From contig OW051495.1 of assembly GCA_932521035.1 (NCBI GenBank), forward strand, positions 1,240,001 to 1,304,000: a stretch of 64,000 nt of DNA, in the 5' to 3' direction. Origin of the DNA: Oscheius dolichura (taxonomy: Eukaryota > Nematoda > Chromadorea > Rhabditida > Rhabditidae). Of the stretch, positions 1-11,800 are shown piece after piece (within the stretch, counting starts at the first letter, position 1; each line of letters starts with the position of its first letter). A program made the translations under genes and the position numbers. The notes under the pieces were generated by a model, which was not told the DNA's origin, made no database searches, and was given only the letters and a program-made list of their open reading frames with translations.

Positions 1-1360
1 ACGCGGAATTCGAGAAAGGATAACGAAAGGACTTCGCCACTTGTAAGTCTCACTTGTAAGTTTCTTGTTCTCTTCCCCATCTGATATACCCCCGCTTTAC
101 CCCTTGAAAATGTAAAGAGACTAACGCAACATTCCAACTTTTTGTCTCACTGGACGGCTAAATTCGATGGCAAAATGGAGAATGCTGGGTCTACAAGTAG
201 TGGTTGAAATGAACTGGACGGAACTTATATCTGTGATGGAACAGTTGGGGGAAAGGACTCTATCAAAATTTGAGGATGAATGGAAGGCCCCCATCGATTA
301 AACACAGTGTAGCCGGCCGGGGTCTCTTATCAGGTACACGAGCCCCTCATACATACAGAATACTAATATTTGACTGTTATTATTGGTCAAAAGATCGAAA
401 ATTGAGAAGGAAAGGAAGATCAAGGTCAAGAGAAGGGATAGGTATGCTCATATTTGTCTAGTACCAGGAAATGTGTTACAAAAAAGTTACTGGTCGAGAA
501 AGGGGATTCGATAAAAAAAATGGGAGTATTAGAAAGTTCTAATGGATTCTGCTAGGTGCAGCGATAATAAGAGAATAAGAAGTAAATACATACATATTTG
601 CATTGAAACAGAATTTTTTTGGCATTCAAGGCTGAAAGTCCCCTGTTTTCCCTTAAAACAATTCGGCGAGGCCGGCGGCATTGTCTTATCAGGATGAATC
701 AGACACTGCTTTTCTGGCAAGAGGCTAATGACTGCTTTTTCAACACCAAAAATCTTATATAGTGAATATGGAACTTCTATCATTTTAGACAGGCGACGCT
801 CTTCAATTGGTTAGAAAGGAGGATAGACAGGAAAATAATTGTGGGGAAGTCTATTTTTGATGGAGCAGTATTTGTTTCATAACTTTCTTTTATTAGAAAC
901 ATATGGAGCTTACTAATTAGCGTAGAACATGCGATGGATATCGCGGGATAAAAGACAGTATAACCAGTTTTTTGGAAGCGCTTTTTCGTGAGTATCAATG
1001 CTCTATGGAGATCATATTGTGTCAAAAAGGATCATATAAAAATCTCTCTTGAAACGGATGGTTCTTATAAGAAAAAGCTATCCAGGGTATCGGAGTTGCC
1101 GGTTTAGTGAACGAAATGTTGAATCAATGGGCAATTTGTGACGGCTCTCTTTGATAAGAGGCGATAACATATTTTAAAAATATATTTATTTATTACTTTA
1201 TAAACTTATAAGCTCAAAAAACGAAAAAAAAGCAGGTATATTCATAACAATTTACAAAAAAATGACTAGGAAAAAAGTAGTCTCCTAGGAGATACATAAA
1301 GCCGGGAAATTTAAAAACTGGGATACCGAGATTATATGGCACAACGTTCTACCTCTACCA
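1..1360. other. Spacer, no supported gene
   Basis: No reading frame here has a protein-like composition together with credible splice sites. Two short open frames on the minus strand (529-783 and 780-1025) overlap by a few bases, but they have no recognisable motif and no consistent splicing. AATAAA-like motifs on the minus strand near 1186-1195 could serve as the poly(A) signal of the RING/zinc-knuckle gene that ends at 1361. Confidence 0.5.
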
Positions 1361-3439
1361 CTAAGTGGCATGCAATGGTACAGAATGAAGTTCTGGCGTA
1401 ATTGGACGTGTAGTATGGGGGAGATTATGAGTCGCACAGTCTGGACAGGAAATTGACTGACTGGCGTAAACAGCCGCTCTGAAAATGTCGATTATTTCTT
1501 TGGTAGAGTAAATCAACTGACTCATAGCGACAGCGGCAACTACACGTGAATTCCCCTCGAAGTAGCGGTCCCTCGTAAGTAACCGGACCGGGAACTCTCT
1601 AAAAAGACTCTTATCAGTCGCACACGAAAGAGCAAAAGTGGCCACGAGTAAAATTGTAGACGTCAACTCCATTCCAAACAATGATACTTACGAAAGGACA
1701 CCATCTTACGCGATGCTCTTCGCTCCCGCAAAAAGTGCACACAAGGCGAGTTTCCTGTCTGCCAGATGGAACCGCTGCTGATTCTTCTCTCGGCTCTTGT
1801 AAATCTGGAGAATGAGGGGTATCTGGACGGGAAGGAAAAGAAATAAGAGAAGGAACAGGGCTCTGAAACGGCGATAACTATAAAAGTCCAAAATTTGGAA
1901 TACTTGCAGGTACTCATCTCGATCCGTGGCATCATCAGCAGCTGTTGATGCCAAAATCCTCAATTCTCCGCTTTCTAGAGCTTCCATGAAGTCTATTTCC
2001 TGAAGCGTGGCGTCGTTTTGCTCGGACGAAGCGCCAGGAGGACAATGGATTTCCACTTGAATGTTCCTCCTCGTGTTGGGTCTTATCTACAAGTAAAAGA
2101 GATCCCAGGAAAGAAAACAGTTCAAAATACTGTATCCCGAATGAACGGGCTACTGTAACCGATCTGCACGGGTTTTAGTTGTTTTTCTTCCGCCACAAAC
2201 CTGGTTCAGGAGGCCCCTTTCAATGCTTCTCCTTCCTTCTGCAGCTTCATCTATTCGCTGTTGAATAACGACCAATTTCTCTTGGCATTTCTTGATGAAA
2301 TCCGCGTATCCGTCGGCTGAAACAATTTCCAATTTCTTGCATCGAAGAGGAACGCACATAATATTTTCAGCAGCATGTCCACGCTTTTGCCTTTTCTCAG
2401 CTGGATCATTTCCCCAAGTATAGTTGAGAAGGAGGATTCGTCCAGAGTTGCCAAGTGTTCCAACATTTTCTTGAGGACCAAATTCGGTTCTGCCGGCTGT
2501 GAAGCGGCCAGTGGTCGGGTGAAGTAGTCCTAAAATTGGCGACTGTTAGTCAGAAACAAGGGGAAGACTAACCAACTCTTCGTCTCGGTTGAATACTTCC
2601 CTACAAAAGGGACATCGCCCCGTCTTCCGAATGGCTTCCAACACACAGAGTCCACAGGAGAGTCGACCACAGCAGCGCGTAGTCACGGGGTATTTCGGTC
2701 CCTGTCTGCAGATGCCGCTGGAAAAAAAATGGAGTTACCCCTCCCTTTGATGATTACCAAACAGGCCCAAATGTCGGCTTTTCCGGCAGCGGGAGTTTCT
2801 CCTCCGTTTTCCGATTTTCAACAGTGAAGAGGCCTGACTTTTTAGATAGAAGGGAGGGCGCCGAAATAATGGGTCCAAGTGGTAGACGTGGCCCTTCATT
2901 AGCCGCTGAACGAATCAACCCAGGAAGTAGTTGTCGTCGGGGTTGAGCTAATGCCATTTTTTCTCTGTGTGCTGCCAACAATTGGGCCAGACGAGTCGAA
3001 TTATCGAGTGGGCTTTTCGTTCGAGTAACCCTTTTTTGGGGCGGCCCTTCGCTGTCTTCTGAAAAGAAGATTTTCTACTGGTTCGCTAGGCCGTCTTTAC
3101 CCCGTTACACAAAAGAGGGAATGCCTATACGGTAATTCCTTGGACAACTTACCCTTCGGATAGGCGCGCTTCCCGACCTTGACAGTTTCATTGACTTTCT
3201 GCTTGCTTTCGGTTGGTCCCAATCGATTAAGGCATGCCATGCATGTTGCTTGCTTGAACGGGGCCCTTGCCATTCGATGAACCAAACATTTTTCGCAATA
3301 GATTGCCCCACAACACCAGACTTCATGTGGGGTTTTAGCGGTTTTCTTACACACCGTACTGAAAACGAGAAAATGATCCGGTAAGGTTGACGACGTACCA
3401 AATCAGTCCTTTTGTTGGGGAGGTTCCCGTCGACGACAT
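1361..3439 (-). CDS. Double-RING, zinc-knuckle and zinc-ribbon protein (509 aa, 10 exons)
   Basis: Exons join in phase: 3439-3399, 3358-3153, 3058-2758, 2717-2573, 2529-2358, 2316-2201, 2086-1904, 1862-1692, 1598-1522, 1478-1361. The total is 1530 nt, and seven of the nine introns are 40-94 nt. Residues about 14-56 form a RING-like finger (CTVC, then WCCG, CEKC, CMAC). Residues about 183-221 repeat the same layout (CGIC, RCCG, CGLC, CPFC). The CC pair in place of C-x-H suggests a C4C4-type RING as in CNOT4, so ubiquitin ligase activity is an inference. A charged, probably helical segment follows. A CCHC knuckle (C430, C433, H438, C443) and a C-terminal zinc-ribbon module end the protein, and the last two are shared with the genes at 7.1-8.9, 16.7-17.8 and 21.2-21.9 kb. 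The ribbon's first half reads C-x-C-x-C rather than CX2C. The start is the first ATG after the acceptor near 3474. I do not recognise an ortholog. Confidence is high for the exon chain and moderate that it is one transcript. Confidence 0.8.
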
Positions 3440-3785
3440 GCTTTCCTGATGGTCGTATGCAGGTTTGAGTAGCCTAAAAAATTTCAGTTTAACAAAATGA
3501 GGGAGAATTCAATTAATCAAAGTGCGCCCTAGGGACAAGATACCAATCGCAGGGGAAGGCGGGTTCGCAACAGGTAACGATAAATTACTGGGGAGATAAG
3601 GTGCTTTTTGGAGGAGGAATGTGTAGCGGTACTTGTAAATATTAGGCCCCAAAGATGTCGCATTGCAGAAAAAGAAAAATGTTCATTATCAGCCGATTGG
3701 GAGAAGAAGGAGAGAGCATATGGAAACAAGAGACTGGCAAGACACCATAGGCAGAAAAGAGCGTCTTGTGGGAACGGGCTCTCTC

Positions 3786-4234
3786 TAGGGTTGTCAACGG
3801 GCCGGGCTTTTCGGGTTTTTCGGGCCCAATGGTACTAAAGGCGCCCCTTTACATAATACGAAATACTGCAGTGGGGCATAAAAACCGAAAGTTATCTACA
3901 CAAGAATGTGGTTCTGCCGTATCTTCGCTTATTGGCACTAGCTGTCCGTTGAACAACATTAAAACTTTATGAGTGTGCGGAATATTCGTTAGAAACGCCC
4001 TATAAAAAACGGCTGCACTAAAATGAAACTGTTAAAATCTGTTCCCAAAAACGTGGAAAAAATTGAGAAACTTTTTCAGAAAGTACAAAGAAAATGGTGA
4101 AAAAAATGGTAATTTTCGCATTTTTTTTTAGAAAAAATTGAAAAATAAGTAAGGGTCCCCCCTTTGGTGATATTTCGGTTGTCAACGGGTCGGGCCTTCC
4201 CTCAAAATCACGGCCCGGCCCGTTGACAACCCTA
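3786..4234. mobile_element. MITE with 22-bp perfect terminal inverted repeats
   Basis: The left end (3786-3807) begins TAGGGTTGTCAACGGGCC and the right end (4213-4234) is its exact reverse complement over 22 bp. The TA at each outer edge could be a TA target duplication, as in Tc1/mariner-related MITEs. The interior is A/T-rich and no transposase is visible. Confidence 0.75.
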
Positions 4235-4330
4235 CTGCTGACTCAACGTCAGTTCGGGATTCCAACCATTTTCGAATGTTTTATGACAGCTATTAAGCAA
4301 AATTCTTTGGAGCAATCAGTATAGCAGGCC

Positions 4331-4417
4331 TTCCCAGCTCATGTCCAGCTAGGCGCAATGACGTCTGCACTTTCTTCCCAGCTCATGTCCAGCTAGGTGC
4401 AATGACGTCTGCACTTC
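4331..4417. repeat. Two-copy tandem repeat, 44-bp unit
   Basis: Two head-to-tail copies of a unit beginning TTCCCAGCTCATGTCCAGCT start at 4331 and 4375 and differ at one internal position (ggcgc versus ggtgc). Nothing indicates coding. Confidence 0.8.
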
Positions 4418-4756
4418 AAGCTGACCAGGCCATTTCTTATTCATAGGCAACTGTCCTTGTTTATGTTTTTTTAAAAATAGAGCCCAACCTTATCTTAGGA
4501 CCTTAACGTACTGTTGTGAGTGCCGAGGACAAACACCCGGGGTCCAGGGAAGGAAAAATAGAAAGAACGAGACTGAACAATCAAAGATTCACGCAATGCA
4601 TCTTAATTTGACTACTCACTAAGCAACTGGGAGGAAAGGAATCGGAGAAATTATCCGAATTCTATATTGGTCAAGCGACTAATTTTCAAGGGAAAGGGCG
4701 CTATTATTCGACCAGTAGACCCGGAACATAAAGTATTAGACAATCTCGTAGTGATC

Positions 4757-4964
4757 GGCATACATACGGGAGTGTCGGGTGTTTGTGTCCGTATCTCGGT
4801 TATTCCTTGGCCAATTTCAAAAATTCAAAGACCTAGTTGGAGAGCACGTCAAGACGATTCTAATGAACCTAGTCACATCTCAACCGACCCGACAACACAA
4901 TCTGTAGCCCCACAAACTTTGACAGTTAAGTAACGCGGCGAGCCCGGCAGTTTGCTCATGTATG
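4757..4964 (+). mobile_element. CATGGGCAAAAC-family MITE copy (left end lost)
   Basis: This copy carries the family core (GGGAGTGTCGGGTGTTTGTG ... GAGAGCACGTCAAGACGATT ... GTAACGCGGCGAGCCCGG) and the right terminus ending in CTCATGTATG. The left terminus is not recognisable. Its right part lies inside the 238-bp exact duplication. Confidence 0.7.
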
Positions 4965-5063
4965 ACGGTCGGAAACTACGGTTTACGAGGGCCTATTCAA
5001 TTGGAAATAAAGTAACCAATACACAAACCATAACAAGGGCACTAATTGTTCCAAGTCTTTAAT
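4826..5063 (+). repeat. 238-bp exact direct duplication, copy 1
   Basis: By eye this is identical base for base to 5777-6014. The duplicated block contains the right half of a MITE plus about 100 bp of unrelated flank, so it is a segmental duplication and not two insertions. Confidence 0.85.
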
Positions 5064-5672
5064 GAGGGTCAGAGAAGCAGTGATTTCAAGAAAAAAAACC
5101 AGAAGGAATAATATAGGGATGGCGAAACTTTAAAATATCTGAAAAGAAGTGTATTTCGGTCGCCAACGTGCGTCACAAAGTTTAAAAGCATTAATCAATC
5201 CCATTGGCCGACTGAAAGTCGCACTGGGATCGACTAAAGTACAATGAGGACTAGATTTCACAGCGATTTTTATCCAGAAAACAGGATTTTTGGCCATCTA
5301 CTTGATGAAAATGAGCAGAATATGGTGTGGATGACCAGAAGACACCCATGAGACTTGGACTGGAATCTGTTTCAGGTTGCCTTTATTAGGTCGGAAATTA
5401 TTCATTCTTGTTGTGTAACCGACCAGCAGAAAATGTTTTTACCAATATCAACTGAAAATTTGGTATTTTACCATTTCAGTTATCAGCGGTATTTCGAAAA
5501 TCAGCGGTAACCGTGGGTGAGTGTTCTGAAACCTCTAAATGGACAGAGCAACAACCAATGTTCCAAGCTGACTTCATAAACTGTCCATAAGGATTAGGAA
5601 TAGTTAATAAATGTAGAAGGAATACAATTAAAATAATAGCTCTAACTACCCGCAAAATTGTATTTTCTCAGA

Positions 5673-5915
5673 ATGCATGGGCAAAACGCCGAATTTCGGG
5701 CGTGACCTGGGAGTAGACGGGAGTGTCGGGTGTTTATGTCTGTATCTCGGTCATTTCCTGACCGATATCAAAAATACAAAGACCTAGTTGGAGAGCACGT
5801 CAAGACGATTCTAATGAACCTAGTCACATCTCAACCGACCCGACAACACAATCTGTAGCCCCACAAACTTTGACAGTTAAGTAACGCGGCGAGCCCGGCA
5901 GTTTGCTCATGTATG
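5673..5915 (+). mobile_element. CATGGGCAAAAC-family MITE copy
   Basis: The left end reads ATGCATGGGCAAAACGCCGA and the right end GTTTGCTCATGTATG, which is approximately its inverse. The left half differs from the 4.8 kb copy at several bases while the right half is identical to it. Confidence 0.75.
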
Positions 5916-6014
5916 ACGGTCGGAAACTACGGTTTACGAGGGCCTATTCAATTGGAAATAAAGTAACCAATACACAAACCATAACAAGGGCACTAATTGT
6001 TCCAAGTCTTTAAT
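5777..6014 (+). repeat. 238-bp exact direct duplication, copy 2
   Basis: Partner of 4826-5063 at an offset of 951 bp. Identity stops sharply at both edges. Confidence 0.85.
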
Positions 6015-7056
6015 AAAACTAGGCCAAATTTAGTATCGTAATAATTCCATTGTTCTTCAATTATCCAGCTTTTCGTTCCCTTCTCCATCTCTGCCCACCT
6101 TTACTTTCATCTGCCAGTATGATGCCATGTCGGAAAGGAGCCAAGTGCTGGTAAGAAAAGGAGACAAATGATATCATTCTTACGATAGTAAGGGTCCCGT
6201 AGAACTAATGACGATCGGAAAGGCAATAAATGCTCAAACAGTCAGAAAAGAACGTCATTTGGGACCAGAAGCACTAATTTTATGTTTTGGTGCCTCCTTT
6301 TATAAGTCATGGGCCAGTTCCAAACATTCAAACTTGTTTTTTACGTCTAACAAGATCTAATTTTTATTTTTATTTCAATAAAGTATCGGAATTTTCTGTA
6401 GGAACGAATAAAAGATACAGTAATTCTTCAAATCAAATGGTATAGTCCATTTCCAACGGATATTCCAAGGATTCAAATTTGGGACCTGAATTGAAAGCTT
6501 CCTGGTCCTGTAGCGGAGAGGTTATCCCGTCGAATAGCCGTTGGAAATGAACTCTATACCATCTTTTACCCAGTAAATGGTTGAAAATTCCATCATTCGA
6601 GACAAAAAGTAGTCTAATTCCATGTTTTATCCACTTCACTTATATATGTCCGGGGCTAGTTGGATCAATTCATCTCTACCTATTGAACTAATTGCAATTT
6701 GATGTTCGTTTTCACTTTGAAAAATTACGGAAGAAATGAACTTTCCACTCGGTACCCAGAAGAGAAATTTTATAGTTCGAAAAAAGCTTCGGCGCACAAT
6801 CGAATACAAGTAATGTGGCTCATACTTTCTTTAAATAAACTACAAAACAAAGAATACACGTCCGGGAAAATAATATATAAAGTGAATGGGGAATGAGCAA
6901 CGGCGGGAAGACAACGGGGAGTGTTTCAACAGGGATAAACGGAATAAGAGACGGAAGATCACAGAAAAATAAAACAGTGTACACTGTACAAGAAACAGAC
7001 AAATATTAGAGGGCCTGCCGTAGTTATATAACAATAGAAGAGGTCTATAAATGGAA
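6015..7056. other. Spacer, no supported gene
   Basis: A/T-rich sequence. The short open frames at 6433-6639 (minus) and 6699-6896 (plus) show no motif or splice support. I see nothing else in it. Confidence 0.4.
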
Positions 7057-8876
7057 CTACTGCTGCCCAAAAGAATTCTTCAGGATCTTCCACATCTTTG
7101 TGTAGGCGTTCTCTATTCCACAGTCAGGGCAGGCCTGGGTCTTTCCGGGAAAAACTTGGGATCTGAAATGGAGGAGGATTCAGGGTACAGTAAGAAAAAA
7201 CTTTTTTTTGTTTTCTTGGAAAGCCGTCTCCCGTAAGCGTGCTCTGTTACAATGCTCTATCTGCCTCGTGCAAAAGCAGTATTTCCTCCGTTTTTCATGA
7301 TTTTTTCCTGTATTAGTATGATCTTTAGACCGTAGATGTTGCATTACAGAAGGAAAAATAGAAGAAACCCCATAAACAACAGAGTAGCTGCCTCTCAAAG
7401 TCGGTTAGATAGAGCAGTTTAACAGAGCGCGCTTACGGAGAGAGCGGGGCTTTATTGGAGGATTTACGGTATTATGGACTGCCCACCCTATTTACCCCAA
7501 TGGCTAACTCACATGTACTCCTTGTTGCAGAGCTTACAGATGAAGCGGGCATTGGAGAGCTTGTCCCCCACGTATTCAGTCCTTCCCTTGGCCTTCCTCT
7601 AAAATCGCTTGTTACTCTGCTAGAAAAGTACAGTAACCTCAGGACAGTCCTCGATGATGTGTCCCGGCTTGTGGCAGTGATTGCAGACGTAGGGCGGCAT
7701 GCCGACTGTCTCGGGAATCGATCCGGAGGGAGCCGTCAATTTCTGATAGAAGTCCGGGAAGAAGTTGGGGTGGCTGGAAGACGGTCCATACATGTCTGAC
7801 TGAAGAGTCGAAGACCGACGAAAGGGCTCTGGTACATTTCTCTAAAATTAAGGTAGAGTACGGTAGAATAGGAATAACGGTACATAATGGTCTACTGGCT
7901 GGACGGCAGTACTCCAATGGGATGAAAGCGAAGAAGATATTTCTTGAGGAAATTGAGGATGGGGTGAAGCTTGCTGAAGATAAATTTGAGAAACAGGACC
8001 GATCTCCTTAGTATAATAGCTTCCAGTCGGCTAAAATAAAATGGCTACCGTAAATTAAATAAGATAACAAACTTGAGATAGAGTGGGAGCAATTTGACGG
8101 CTAGAAGAAGTCGAGTAATTTGGAGAAGTGGCGCCAGAATACTGGAAACCAGAATACTGGAAATTCGACTTTTTAGAAGAAGCTAGGCGAAACTGCCTAC
8201 CTGACCATTGCTGGAAACGGTGTTAGAATACTGTTGATGAGTATACGAGTTACTAGGAGCAGGACCGGAGAAGAATAACTGAATTTTAATGGTAACCAAA
8301 GCAGATAAATGGCTATAAACCTGAGCAGGATTAGGATCAATCAAGCGGAAAGGTGAATGAATTTGGAAACTTTCTGGAGCAGGAGCAGGTGCTGAAACCG
8401 GTTGCTGAGCCCAAGTAGTCCCCTGGTTGTTTTCCGGCTGAAAAAGAGAGCATAACAGGTGACAATTCCCTTTTTATAGGGTAAAATTATGGAATATTTC
8501 ATCAAAATAAGAAAAAGGAATTTACCTGATTGGTCTGACCTCCATTTAGAGTCCACATTGCGCTTTGCTGGGGATCCAAATTGTTTTGAAAGGCTGAGAT
8601 GTCGTGCTGTGGCGATTGGCTGTGGTCTTGTGGCTGCTGCGGGGGGAGTTGGGCTTGTAGAGTCAAACCAGGCAGTCCGTGACTCTAAAAAGGATGCTAA
8701 GGTTCAAATAAGTCAATAAAATAGCCATTCCCTACTTATAAATGATAGGAATGACTCACACTGTCAAAAACAAGTCTTCCAGAATTGGGAAGTGGACTGG
8801 CTTCAAAGAGGCCCAAAAAGCCCTGGCTGCGAATGTTCAAGTTGAACTCATCTACTTCCATTGGAATATCGGACAT
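7057..8876 (-). CDS. Low-complexity protein with CCHC zinc knuckle and C-terminal zinc ribbon (361 aa, 9 exons)
   Basis: Exons: 8876-8760, 8684-8526, 8437-8321, 8278-8201, 8156-8073, 8030-7896, 7841-7638, 7598-7513, 7162-7057 (1086 nt, phases consistent, first seven introns phase 0). The first 280 residues are Gln/Ser/Pro/Tyr-rich and probably disordered. A canonical zinc knuckle follows at C283, C286, H291 and C296 (VCNHCHKPGHIIEDCPE), of the type found in RNA-binding proteins. The ribbon is C319/C322 and C338/C341 with 15 residues between the pairs. The ATG lies 3 nt behind an acceptor (cttacag at 8882-8880) that has no obvious upstream donor, which suggests trans-splicing. The last intron (7512-7163) is 350 nt because a MITE has inserted in it. 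A role in RNA binding is inferred from the knuckle. No ortholog is recognised. Confidence 0.85.
7231..7438. mobile_element. CCGTAAGCG-family MITE inside the last intron of the zinc-knuckle gene
   Basis: It runs from CCGTAAGCGTGCTCTGT to ACAGAGCGCGCTTACGG, an imperfect inverted repeat with further internal pairing. A second copy lies at 46613-46819 with high similarity across the interior. Confidence 0.8.
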
Positions 8877-11800
8877 CTTCTGTAAGATTTCCTGTTTATT
8901 AGGAAAAAATAGGAGAAATTTCAGATGAGCACTATCAAAGGGGAGCTTGCGGTGTGCTCGAAAACCATCAAGATCGATAGATAATCAGCGAGAGGGCGGA
9001 GAGACCCTGCCCGAGGCAGATGATGTGGTTCTTATCACCATTTCAGTTTTTTCCCAGAACAGCATTGACCGAAAACGTAAACAGAGCGAAGGGCTACACT
9101 ATCTACTCGTCGTTTGCATCACTTGGACAGGCGAGCTACCGTATCCCGCCCTTATTTTCGGGCCCTCATCCCACACAAACACAAAATGTTTCGACCTAGC
9201 TACAAAAATCCATAGTCGTTCCGTTGATACTAACGACTCGATATTCAAATCTTACTGGTTACTGTATCACGAGTAGCCAGCGAACGAGTCCAATTTCGGG
9301 GTGCTACATTATCTACTTTCCGGATCGTGTCACAAATACGGCTGACTACAGTAGTCCACCCTCATTTCCTGGTTAGTTGAAGACATAGAAAATAAGCTCT
9401 TTATGAGCGGGAAGAGTAGAATTTTTCTAACCAATAGGCTAATGTAAACAGAGCCGGGACGCGGGAGGGCTACATTATCGGTCCCTCGTTTCGCTTACAT
9501 CACAAAGGCAGCCGAATTACGGTAGTACCACTAATATAAAAGCGCAAAGCAATGGCGGTCAAAATTCTTTGAAGTCAAGGCGTTTCAAGCAGCAAAAGAA
9601 ATAAATTCAGAACGGCTACGTAACTTGAATGTCAGAATGTCGGCTAATTAATGACATAAAAAAGATCTCGAAAATACACTACTAATGGGTAGGGGGGCAA
9701 TATGTGTTTCTTATTTGTTAGGGGATCCCAATAAATGGAATAAATAATTGAGTAGGCTGATAAGAGATGGCTGCATCATCTATTTCTCCTCATGTTTACG
9801 TGTCTATTGACAGAATGCACAGGAAAATAAACAGTTGTAGAGGAGGAAAGCAACAGTCGGATCGATTTTGACTGGATAAGGGTCCCCAGCAGGAAAAAAA
9901 ATACAAGGGGATGGAAGCAAGGCAGCCAGGGCAAAGTGACAACAGGCAAATGAGCCGCGGGGAGGCGGGGCAGCCGTTTCATTCCCGCCCACCGATGATT
10001 TTGAATATTTTTAAGCGCCAAAAAGAGGAAAACAGAGGCCGATAATGGATGTCAATTACCGTAAGACCGAGAACGGCAGGATAGCCTTAGTATCCCGGGA
10101 AATTCCCCCTAGAAACACTAAAATCTTGTAAAAGAACCTATTTTTGCCTAGATTCTAGTTCTGAAGGTTTGAAATGGTCTAACTATTCCAGATTTAAACA
10201 AATAGAAATTCCCCTCCTAACAAGTAGCTAGCAGCGACATTATTTCCTCCTACAGTACATGAAATGCCTCCAAAACATGACAAAAAGGTAGCGGAACAGT
10301 TTCCCAGTAGGAGGTGTTAGAGAGAGATAGTGCCTACGGTGAAAGGACGATAAAGAATAAACATCGGGAACGAGGGAAAAGGGGTGGAGTGATAACTGAC
10401 TTGTTATTCCAATTGAGGGACGATAAGAAAAAATTTTCACTTTGTGGAATGTTTCGAGAGAGTAATAAGTGATCAGGGAAACGCCATCCGCTCAAAATTT
10501 TAGGCCTCTATAAGAGAGCTAGAGACGATGAGGAAGGTGGACTCGGGCTGAAAAAGTCGCGTAAGATATGAAATGCGCGTACGCAACGAAGAGTCCCTTT
10601 TCTATAGCTGTTACTGTGTCACATCTCAATTTCAGAATTTGTGATCTATCTCATTCGACTCAGCTCGGCGAGTTCTATCGAATGAGATATGTCTCGTATC
10701 CCAATTCCCAAAAAGTTTTGTTAGTCCGTCTAAAAAGCGAGTGACTATCAAAGAGCACCTTCTGTGTTTGTAAGGTCACGCATTTTCAAAATATTCTGGA
10801 GCGATAGTAGAGACAGCAGAAAAGCATCCCGTTAGCAAATAACGGTCCCAAACCACAGTCTAGCCATGGGTGAAAGGCAATGGCGCAGTCATCAAATTTT
10901 GAAATAAGAGAATGTGTTGAGTGTGATCTTTTGTTTGCTGAGAATTGACTGGTTCCATATTTAGTTAACGGGAGAAGACAATCGTTGGATATATTCAAAT
11001 TGTCATTATTTGAAATAATTATGCTCTATTTTGGCTAGAAGTGGAGTAATGGCGGCCTGTAGACAATGTAGTTGGGCCCACGCTCTTTCATTGCCTTTGG
11101 AGTGTTATCTCTCTCTCCTCTCTGGGTAGTATACGGTAGCCAAGAGATGGAACGCCGACAACACAAAGTAATGCTGTGTACTAACGCTGATTTACCAAAT
11201 TCATGTCACAAAGAAGAATCGAAACAAAAATGCTTGTCGCATTTTATAGGCGTATTGAAACTTTCTGAATTCCAATGAAGATATGCCGTATTCGCGTGTA
11301 CAATGTGATGAGTCTAGGAATTAATTGATGGTAAGTAATAATCTCAATAACTCAATAAAAGTTCTAAAGGTCGTGGTAAACGGCGGTGTTTATTGCTCGC
11401 ATTCTCTCCTTCACCATTAGTGGGCGTATTTGGGTCGAATGAGCATGATTACGGTAATAGTGTGATGAAATTCACGGTCGGTTCGGGTAGCGCAATGGGA
11501 AGCGAGGAGGAAAGCCATCAATTATAATAATTTACGGAGTTCTAGACTGAAAAGAAGTAATATGTAACGTGAAATGTCCAATAGGAATCAAAATACAAAC
11601 AGAACCTGAATTTCATAGGTCTATCTAGCCGGCGATGGCCGTCGACGGTGGAGGCCACCTGGCTATGATTCAGTAAAAACGGATGACAGTGACGCAAAGA
11701 TTGCAACCCCTTTCGATCAAGGTAAAAGCATCGTCAGCTTGACATAAGCCTATTGGAACTTCTTACATTTCAAGGAAAGTACAAAAATGAGACAGATTCA

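Noticed and set aside
529..1025. Two adjacent minus-strand ORFs (84 and 81 aa)
   Set aside because: No codon bias, motif or splice support. The overlap at 780-783 is not meaningful in a eukaryotic context.
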